Positions 56,964 to 64,000 of a DNA stretch of 64,000 bases are shown here, piece by piece. The stretch is from positions 620,001 to 684,000 of the forward strand of contig NC_018334.1 in assembly GCF_000234665.1 (NCBI RefSeq). Direction: 5' to 3'. The position numbers and the translations under genes were made by a program. Position 1 is the stretch's first letter. The number at the start of each line of letters is the position of its first letter. The stretch comes from Leishmania mexicana MHOM/GT/2001/U1103 (taxonomy: Eukaryota; Euglenozoa; Kinetoplastea; Trypanosomatida; Trypanosomatidae). The notes beneath the pieces are model-generated. The model worked only from the letters and a program-made list of their open reading frames with translations, did not search any database and had not been told where the DNA came from.

Positions 56964-58375
56964 TCAAAAACAGAACGAAACGGCCTGAGAGCAATGAGCG
57001 CTTTCAGGTAGGGACTCCGGACGAGGGAAACGAAGGTGATGAACAGCACAAGAAAAAAAACGAGTAAACACGTAGCGGCAAAAGGACAAGAAAGACACAG
57101 ACTCGTCGGACAGGCGCAAATGGGAAACACGAAACCGTGAACAGCCCTGTAGAAGGAAAAGATGAAGTTGCAGCGCCTCTCTCGCGCACATGGAGAGAGA
57201 GAGAGAAAGATGCACAGGCATTGCGCACCCAGCATACATAGGAGATGGGAGAGAGATGATCCAACACAGTTGCCAGAATCTAGAGACGATAAGCGCGTTC
57301 AGCATCATCCTTCCTCTTCTACTTTTTTCCCGTTTGCATGTACCATCGTTTCGTGTGTGCTCTTTGTTTTCCGTGCTCTGTTTCGTGTCCCCCCCCTCCT
57401 CCGTCGCGCAGGTCCATGCCCTCGCCGGCTTGTGGGGCGCACCCGCGCACTTCCCTTTCCTCGTTTCAACTTTGTTGGTGGTGGTGTTTAGATTTCTTGG
57501 TGGCTTTCTGTGTCCCTCCACCCCCCTCGCTGCCCCCTTCGTTTGGCGCGCTGCATTCGGGGTTCGTCTGCAGTCGTACGAGAACAGCATCGCCCGTGCA
57601 CACGCATAGACGCACGGAACAGAGAGAGAGATGAGGGGGAGGGGGAGGAGCCTATGGCAAACGACCACAGAGCAGAGAAGCGCCGGCGCATGTAAATAAA
57701 GGATCTGGAGGTCACGTGCGGGAGAGGTACAGCGCAGTAGTGGTCATAAGCGGGAAGAAGAGACACGGACAAAATGAAGGCTAATACATCCTGCTCCACT
57801 TGTCACTCGGAGTGACGAGTGCGGCCATCTGCGGGGAGTATGAGATTAGGAAAAAATGGGAGAGTATAAAGCACGCAAGAGATGCCCCATGAGCAAAACG
57901 CAGGGGGTGAGAAGGGAAAAGAAAGAAAAGCCCTTCGGCTCATAAGGAGGAAGAGGTGTGTGTACCCGCGCCCAGACTCTTCCATCGATGCACCGCTGAG
58001 ACAAACCCGGAGCGCACATACATCACCGGAAGTGCACACTAAAAATACGCACAGAGAGACAGAGACAGAGACGGACACAGTAGAGAAGCGCAAGCTGTGC
58101 AGCTGAGGTGACAAGAGCCACCCACTAATATCGGCACCAGCGAGCAATTCAGTCCATGTGCCTGTTAGCAGCTTCCTCGGCGCCAGCACGCATTCTATCA
58201 TCACTGCCTGCCACTGCTGCTTTCCTCTCTACCTTGCTCCCTGACAGTGTTCGAGCGGCAAAAACGCCAGCATGCGACGCGCGGAAAAACACGTCAATCA
58301 AAGGTCCCATGACTGCATTCACATGAACAGCACCACTTCCCCTGTCCCTCAGATAGGTCTGAGAAGCGCCACACT

Positions 58376-59284
58376 TCACTTGCACGCGTTGGCTGTCGAG
58401 CAATCGGCGGCCAAGAGGCTGCCGTCGACCCTCATACCATAGGGAAAAGTGTGAGACACCCACGCGCTCGGAACACAGCCGCACAGGTTGTTCTGCTCCA
58501 CGGACACACCGTACAGCGTCTGGGCAGACACCCACTCCGCTGGAAGGGACCCGGTCAGATTGTTCTCCGTCAGCGTGATGGAGCTGAGCTTCCGCAGACT
58601 CCCCCACGTCGGCGGCAATGTCCCGGTCAGCCGATTTCTCCGGGCCTCGATGATCGCCAGCTGCGGTGCGCTGCCCCACGACGAGGGGAGTGTTCCGGTC
58701 AGATTGTTGTCGTCCAGGCACGCCCACGTCATGTAGCGCAGACTGCTCCACGCCTCCGGAATGGTGCCCGTCAGCTCGTTGCGGTACAGCAGGAACCACT
58801 TCGCCGCCTTCATCTGCGCCCACTCCGGCGGCAGGGTGCCCGTCAGCGAGTTCGAGTACAGCGAGACGTACTCGATGCGCGTCAGGCTCCCCCAGCTCGC
58901 CGGCAGCGTGCCCTTCAATGTGTCCTTGCCGTAGCTGAGAGTGATGGAAGTGACCAGCACATACTTGCCAGCAGTGCCAGAGGACAGCTCCGGCAGCTGC
59001 ACCATGGCTCTCTCATCCAGGTACAGGTCCACGCCCTTGCTCGTGCACTCGCAGTAGACCCACTCGCAGAAGTCCACTGACGGCAGCTTCTCGAGCAGCG
59101 GGTTCGCGTCCACGAAGGCCTGCAGGAACTTGCGCGTGTTCTCCCTCTGCACGGCGCTGTAGTGGGTGAACGGCGAGTCCGCGCCACGCACGGGCGGCAG
59201 GAGCAGGCACAGGGTTAGCGCCACAACGAGGAGAGCGGCTCTCTCGCGCTGCACAGCACCCCGGAGCAGCATCATGGGCGTCAT
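58376..59284 (-). CDS. Short LRR protein, PSA-like, without stalk or GPI tail
   Basis: I take the start at 59284 (MTPMMLLRG, 302 residues) because a clean signal peptide follows (hydrophobic ALLVVALTLCLLLPPV, about residues 17-32). The frame is open 55 codons further upstream, but that part crosses a purine-rich plus-strand run (59291-59316) typical of a splice tract. The mature protein has an N-terminal cap (TRKFLQAFVDA, DFCEWVYCEC) and about seven leucine-rich repeats with the LTGTLPxxWxS pattern (about 112-275). The cysteine cap is LCGCVPSAW, closing with ADCSTANACK at the C-terminus. It has none of the Thr-rich stalk, second cysteine module or GPI tail of the other PSA genes. It is therefore probably secreted. 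Two NLT sequons (about 194 and 242) could carry N-glycans. The LRRs are closer to plant-type LTGTLP repeats than those of the other copies. Confidence 0.88.
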   Translation of the reverse strand: MTPMMLLRGAVQRERAALLVVALTLCLLLPPVRGADSPFTHYSAVQRENTRKFLQAFVDANPLLEKLPSVDFCEWVYCECTSKGVDLYLDERAMVQLPELSSGTAGKYVLVTSITLSYGKDTLKGTLPASWGSLTRIEYVSLYSNSLTGTLPPEWAQMKAAKWFLLYRNELTGTIPEAWSSLRYMTWACLDDNNLTGTLPSSWGSAPQLAIIEARRNRLTGTLPPTWGSLRKLSSITLTENNLTGSLPAEWVSAQTLYGVSVEQNNLCGCVPSAWVSHTFPYGMRVDGSLLAADCSTANACK

Positions 59285-60361
59285 CAAGCACGGGAAGGGG
59301 GAGAGGGAGGGAGGAGAGGCTCGAGTGATCCACCTATATCTGTGCTCACAGGCACGAGCACCACCAGCGTCGCCTCCTGTAGTGATGTCCTCGTCCTTCG
59401 CGGGTACAACTTTGCTTCTGCGGAAGACAGAGCCGGCGTTCTTGCACATGGGGCTTCAAACGGTACGCCTTTTCAAGGGCGAAAACGTAGCACGATGGGT
59501 ACAGTGGCAGCAATCCGTGCCAGTGAGTCGCGGCAGCATAGCGGTGGCGGGGACGGAGACGCGACGCGGCTGAAAGATAAGGAGGAGGGGCGCCTTTTTG
59601 GGGTGTTCCTCGGGCGTGACAGAGAGAGAAGATGGGATCGGCTGGGAAGAGATGTTTAGAGGAAAGCGCACGCGGCACGCGACACTGAGATCGATGCGGG
59701 AGAGTAATGATGATGAAAAAGAGAGAGGAGAACTTTAAAAAAATCGACGAAGCGAGTGAAGGCGCGCGAGGAGGACAGTGGAGCCGGACAAAACGGAGAT
59801 GGGCATCCCTCGCTATTCGTTCGTTTTTTTCGTTGGGGAGGGGGAAGGGGGGGAAGGGCATAGGACGAGAGAGAGAGAGCGTGCTGATAGCCGGTGGTGG
59901 CGCTAGTCGGGGCAGGGAAGGGAGAACGACGACTCTCTCCCTCTTCAATAGCATAGAGGGAGGAGAGGAGGGGCGGTGGAGAGGCAGAGGCAACGGGGCG
60001 CTCACTAAGACGTGGAGAGGTGCTGCTGTCTCTGTTTCCCGTCCCCTCCTTCCGTTGCGTTGCTACAACCTGAGGTGCTTCTCTTGGCTTCCGCTGTTGC
60101 CAAGAGAGAGAGAGTGGGTGCCGTGTAGGACGCATACGCACAGTGACAAGTGACCAGCGCGAGCATGATGCACTACCTCAGCTGACCAAGTAACGGAGCA
60201 GAGAACTCGACTGGAGAATCAAAACAACAGCAGCAGTGTTTGTAGCACGCCCACCGCCATTCGAGCGCGTGCGGCGTGACGAGGCAAACAGCAACGTCCA
60301 CTAGCGCTCAAGACTACCTCGTCCTCACGCGGTCAGCAACGAAGATGCAGAAAACGCAACG
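59285..60361. other. Intergenic interval between the 1047-residue gene and the short LRR gene
   Basis: About 1.1 kb with no supported gene. A purine run at 59291-59316, next to the LRR gene start, would be a pyrimidine tract in the transcript. Further purine-rich sequence lies at 59700-60000. Confidence 0.6.
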
Positions 60362-63300
60362 CTACCTCCGCATCAACGCATCTTTCACCGCGTCTTGCCA
60401 GGCATCCGGGTAACAGCATATAAATAGATAGTTGCCAGCGACCACGCCGCGGTAGCCCAGCATCTCCGTATCATGCGTGCGTCCCAGCTCGAAGACGCTG
60501 TCCTCCACTGCCGCTACGGCACATGCCACCTGTGCCTGTGTCTGCCTGGACTCTTCACTCGCAGAGTATCGTAGAGTCGCTTGCGGCGAGGCGCCAAGTC
60601 CTGCGCTGAGTGCCTCTCCTGGAAAGCTATTATGCCCGTCCGGGTAGGCCGATGCAGCAGGCCAACTCGGTTGCATTGTGTCGATACCTGCGTGGGATGA
60701 TCGCCCCTCATGCCCATTCGTGAAGATCGTTGACGCAACCTCGGCCAGGTCGGTAAACAGCAGGCATGGAACAAAGTACGGGGAGCTGCGGCCCCTTACG
60801 GCGGTCAGGGGAAGTGTGAAGCCCCCGCACACGTGTTTCCATTGCACTTCACGCACCACACCATAGTTCAGGTGCCATTCATTCACGCAGGGGCTTTCGC
60901 TCGCACACGTTGGCGACATCGTAGACGCTGTGGATGCAGGCGCCCGTGAAGGAGGCGAGCCCGCGTCTGCATGTTTGCGTATCTGATGCCCGCCTTCTGA
61001 GCTTTGTCTGTGCACGCATCCACCTCTGGTGGCGCATCGGAGCACCTCTTGTGCCATCTGCACATGCGGCGGCGACGGAGCTGGCCCTCTGCGGCACAAC
61101 GCGTCGAAGCTGTGACCGGAGCGCAGCGGCTGTCCAAAGTGGTTCTCCGCCAGTGTGCTCAAGAGCGCTGGAGCATACGTTTGCGGTGCCAAGCAGAGAG
61201 AGGACCACCCCTGCTGCAAAGACACGCCCCGGTGCAGCGCAGCTGGGGCAAACACCGCATGCGGCTCGCGTAGTGACTCCCGCGAAGCACCAACACACGC
61301 CCCCCGGCGACGGTGACGAAGGTCTGCGTGACGGAGCGGCCGCTCCAGCAAGCCAGACTCGAAGACACACGCTGCAATCTCTTTGAACGTCATCGGTTGT
61401 GCTGCTGCTGTACCATTCGACAACACCGACTGTGTCCCAGAGGGTAGCGACAAGGAAGGGCCTGAGCAAAGTAGATGATATGAGAGCGATAACGGACTTG
61501 CAGTCCCCACTGAAGAGGGTGTAGCAGCGCTCACCGCGTGAGGCAATGCTGTTATCATGGAGACCGCCGGAGTCTCGGTGCACAACTCCACAACCCCAGT
61601 GGTGGCACAATCAACCTGCCTCATCGGCGGCAAGTCGTCGCTCTGGCCAGATGTCGCTGCGTTACTTTCTCCATCAGAGATCACGTTCGCGTCACCCTGT
61701 CCGCTGAGCGCTCCTCGAGACTCGATAGTCGCCGAAGTATCGGTCATGCCTTTCTGGACGAGATACGAATGGCGAATCGCGCGCAGATGTGCAACTTGAG
61801 CCGCGGGACAGCCATAGCACAGCACCATGGCAAGCGCTTCAGGCCTTCGGCGATGTACCGACGGCACTGAAGAAGACGCACCAGCCGAATCCCCATCACG
61901 TGGTCTTGATAAGTTACCGCCGCTCCGACCGCCGTTCTGTGCAGTGACGTCGATGTTCTCGCTCGGATGGGCATTCTTGGTGTGTGTTCTAATAATGCTA
62001 TCATCCACACCAGCCATCAAAGGTAGGAGAAAATGATCAGCCGTGTCGCCACCGGTGATCAGGACATGGAAATTGGGCGCACATGGCGAAAGCAAGGGCG
62101 CAATGGTAGTCCTACTTCCTTCGACCCACCTCTCTGACGCGCTACGGCACCCCTCGCTCCGCTCACCAGCCGGGCCTGTGAGACTGGGCGGGTGCCTTTC
62201 CAAGCTGTGTTGAGCCGCCGCATCGGAGGACGATGAATGCGAGTTTCCAGCAGAGTTGCCAGTGCTACTTGAGGATTGGTGCTGGTGCTGGTGCAGAAGT
62301 CCAGCCCACCATGTAGCGACAAGTGCCGTCGCGGGTGCCGGACGCCACAAGATGTCCATCGCATACACGCCCCAACGCAACGAGCTGGCGCTGCTGCCCC
62401 TGACTCCACACGCACAACACGCCCATGCTACAGCTGCCGCCTTTATGGCAGCGGCGAGGCCGCTGCCTGCTGACGTCGCCACTGTCAGCAAAGGAACGCG
62501 GGGCTCCACCATCGGCAGAAACGGGTTGCCCTGTGCACCTTCAGCGCTGATGGGCATCGGGCCCTGAAAGGCCTCCGCAAAACTGCCGCGCGGCCCGTAG
62601 CTGTGAAGGTGTGCCACCTCGCTTTGAAAACGGTGGCGCAGTCGCGCCAGACGCTCCCGTCTCTCCCTCTCCCTCGGGTCGAGATGTTGATGGGGCGTAG
62701 CGGTGCTTCCAGCGCCTTCCGCCGTCTCCTCCATCGCAAACACGCATCCGTCAGTCAACGGCGCCGTCGCCTCCCTCGATCCAACTGAAGCACCGGCGTT
62801 GCCATCGTCGTCATCATCACGCGCGAGATTAGATGGCTTGGGCAACATCCCTTGAGCCAATGGGCCCGATTGGTGTGACCCAAGGCTCCATGTCAGGTAC
62901 ATCTGCGCCTCCTCGTGCTCCGCCAAGATGCACGAGATGGGAACACCAGTTTGCAGGGCCTCAGACCCAGCGAGAAGGCGTCCATGCTCGAGGAGAACGT
63001 GGCGAAGAGCATGTAGACTGGTGATGATGGAGGGGAAGTGGAGAGAGGCGGTGTCTATTCTGTCAGAAGGTGGCTCGTAGGAACTGTTCACGGTGTCCCC
63101 CACGTCGCTCATGACTGTAGAGGTGGTCAGCTTCGTTTCATGCAACTTTGGGCTTTCCATCCCAACGGAAGCTGCAGAGGTGCTGGAAGTGGCTAGGAGG
63201 TAGCGCGTGCACCACTGCACATCCTCCGGAGTCGCCGTAGGAACGGCATGAAACGTCGAAAACTCATTGGCGTTGAGCACTACCTCGGCAGGGGTACGTG

Positions 63301-63505
63301 CAGGCAGCCACTCCGCAGACATCACGTGTGCCTCGACATCTGCGTCGCTCCTTTGCGCCGGCGATGAAGCGGTGACAGCGCCGGAGACGGGGTAGCGGCG
63401 GAGCAGATGACCACGCACAAGGCCGGAGGGGCTGTGTGGCGGTACATAGCTACCGAGGTTCTGACCCCACAGCACGTGAAGACGGCGAGTTGCCCCGCCT
63501 AACAT
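60362..63505 (-). CDS. Protein of unknown function (1047 aa), possible mitochondrial presequence
   Basis: I do not recognise a family. The first 53 residues (MLGGATRRLHVLWGQNLGSY and onward) contain several Arg and no acidic residue. This fits a mitochondrial targeting sequence, though no cleavage site can be named. Identifiable segments are an acidic run DDDDDG (about residue 230), a charged stretch with RERERRERLARLRHRF that may be helical (about 275-295), and a hydrophobic, alanine-rich segment (SGLAAAIKAAAVAWACCACG) that could span a membrane. Ser/His-rich low-complexity regions follow. The C-terminus (GYRGVVAGNYLFICCYPDAW) looks folded. No catalytic motif was found. The start is supported by a C-rich tract and AG just upstream on the transcript strand (63527-63541). 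That it is a real gene rests on its length, its GC-rich codon use and the absence of low-complexity filler over much of its length. Confidence 0.8.
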   Translation of the reverse strand: MLGGATRRLHVLWGQNLGSYVPPHSPSGLVRGHLLRRYPVSGAVTASSPAQRSDADVEAHVMSAEWLPARTPAEVVLNANEFSTFHAVPTATPEDVQWCTRYLLATSSTSAASVGMESPKLHETKLTTSTVMSDVGDTVNSSYEPPSDRIDTASLHFPSIITSLHALRHVLLEHGRLLAGSEALQTGVPISCILAEHEEAQMYLTWSLGSHQSGPLAQGMLPKPSNLARDDDDDGNAGASVGSREATAPLTDGCVFAMEETAEGAGSTATPHQHLDPRERERRERLARLRHRFQSEVAHLHSYGPRGSFAEAFQGPMPISAEGAQGNPFLPMVEPRVPLLTVATSAGSGLAAAIKAAAVAWACCACGVRGSSASSLRWGVYAMDILWRPAPATALVATWWAGLLHQHQHQSSSSTGNSAGNSHSSSSDAAAQHSLERHPPSLTGPAGERSEGCRSASERWVEGSRTTIAPLLSPCAPNFHVLITGGDTADHFLLPLMAGVDDSIIRTHTKNAHPSENIDVTAQNGGRSGGNLSRPRDGDSAGASSSVPSVHRRRPEALAMVLCYGCPAAQVAHLRAIRHSYLVQKGMTDTSATIESRGALSGQGDANVISDGESNAATSGQSDDLPPMRQVDCATTGVVELCTETPAVSMITALPHAVSAATPSSVGTASPLSLSYHLLCSGPSLSLPSGTQSVLSNGTAAAQPMTFKEIAACVFESGLLERPLRHADLRHRRRGACVGASRESLREPHAVFAPAALHRGVSLQQGWSSLCLAPQTYAPALLSTLAENHFGQPLRSGHSFDALCRRGPAPSPPHVQMAQEVLRCATRGGCVHRQSSEGGHQIRKHADAGSPPSRAPASTASTMSPTCASESPCVNEWHLNYGVVREVQWKHVCGGFTLPLTAVRGRSSPYFVPCLLFTDLAEVASTIFTNGHEGRSSHAGIDTMQPSWPAASAYPDGHNSFPGEALSAGLGASPQATLRYSASEESRQTQAQVACAVAAVEDSVFELGRTHDTEMLGYRGVVAGNYLFICCYPDAWQDAVKDALMRR

Positions 63506-64000
63506 TGCGCGACGGAGAGGGCGGGTCTTCCGGGGGGGGGGACAGTGCTCTCCACCGAAGGAAATGGCAAGACGTGAAAGAAAGAAATGCAGAGGAAAGC
63601 CAAGACCCCCCTCAACGCAACGAGAGCGGCGGGGGGACGCTCGGAAGAGGCCTCCAACTGGCGCGATCCTTTAGCCGGCGAGTAGAGCTCTGCGCGTCGC
63701 TGGGCAGATGCGCCCTTCGGTGCACAGTTATGGAAAAAAGGGAGAAGAGAGAGTTACGTTACGCGTCTGTGAAGATGGAAACGAAACGAGCGTGGATAGG
63801 CGTCGTATGAATAATGGGAGACGAGGTCAGAGCGAGAGGGAGGGGGTTCGGGTGTCATGGCGACACGGTCGTCGAAGCGATGATACCCGCATCAAGTCCA
63901 TATGCTGCCTTTCTCTTGGGAAGATGTTTTTTGTCTTTTTTCGGCGAAAAGATGACGAAACGCGAAGCGAAATGCGCGCTGCTGATGCACGGCTCTGGGA
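63506..64000. other. Upstream region of the 1047-residue gene
   Basis: About 500 bases with no supported gene. On the transcript strand a run of ten C (plus-strand 63532-63541) followed by AG at 63527-63528 is a plausible trans-splice acceptor for the gene that starts at 63505. The remainder is purine-rich on the plus strand. Confidence 0.5.

Larger units (their letters stand above)
53012..58375. other. Intergenic interval upstream of the LRR relic
   Basis: About 5.4 kb without a supported gene. Long purine-rich plus-strand stretches (53140-53260, 54720-55250, 55925-56280) would be pyrimidine-rich in the transcript. It holds a GAGGGA hexamer array at 56130-56212 and a CA microsatellite at 56937-56963. 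Frames of 100-276 codons on both strands look compositional. No further LRR fragments were recognised in the minus-strand translations I compared. Confidence 0.6.

Overview
The window looks like nuclear DNA of a trypanosomatid protozoan, most likely a Leishmania species. All nine credible gene models lie on the minus strand and none shows an intron. Coding stretches are GC-rich at third positions. They are separated by long non-coding stretches, several of which are purine-rich on the plus strand, so the transcript would be pyrimidine-rich; this is the usual look of a polycistronic unit matured by trans-splicing and polyadenylation. The gene content also fits: an ABCC transporter matching the pentamidine-resistance protein PRP1 (ABCC7), next to leucine-rich-repeat surface antigens of the PSA-2/GP46 family. 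From memory this resembles the PRP1/surface-antigen region of Leishmania chromosome 31; that placement is recall and was not checked. No strand switch, tRNA, rRNA, CRISPR array or intact transposon was recognised.

Layout in transcription order, from high to low coordinates. (1) 60362-63505: a 1047-residue protein of unknown function with an arginine-rich, acid-free N-terminus. (2) 58376-59284: a short LRR protein that ends right after its cysteine cap. (3) 52400-53011: a decayed relative of gene 2. (4) 48411-49673: a PSA-type protein with LRRs, a pure TTTTTAAP repeat and a GPI-type tail. (5) 27321-45190: a complex repeat region with two near-identical PSA genes (41046-42281 and 34793-36160), each in a ~6 kb direct repeat (C1, C2). 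That pair sits inside a larger ~15.6 kb unit whose ends (repeats A and B) recur at 27321-29600 around a 100-N gap. (6) 21861-27293: PRP1/ABCC7. (7) 17358-20828 and 4628-11872: two adjacent proteins of unknown function that are divergent paralogs sharing an MG(I/L)xPSRE start. The 4.6 kb at the left end holds no gene I can support.

The most noteworthy points are these. The A/B repeat arrangement implies a collapsed tandem array, so the true number of PSA genes is probably higher than shown. One PSA copy carries an in-frame TAG immediately before an intact GPI-attachment tail, where its sister has GAG. PRP1 appears to carry a CAP-Gly-like module before its first membrane domain. The two tandem paralogs suggest an uncharacterised family with an N-terminal glycine suited to myristoylation.

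The surface antigens would work at the parasite surface or as secreted proteins in host contact, and PRP1 as an ATP-driven pump in parasite membranes. Apart from sharing a transcription unit, nothing in the sequence ties them to one pathway. Starts were chosen by signal peptides, paralog comparison and the position of pyrimidine tracts; spliced-leader mapping was not available.
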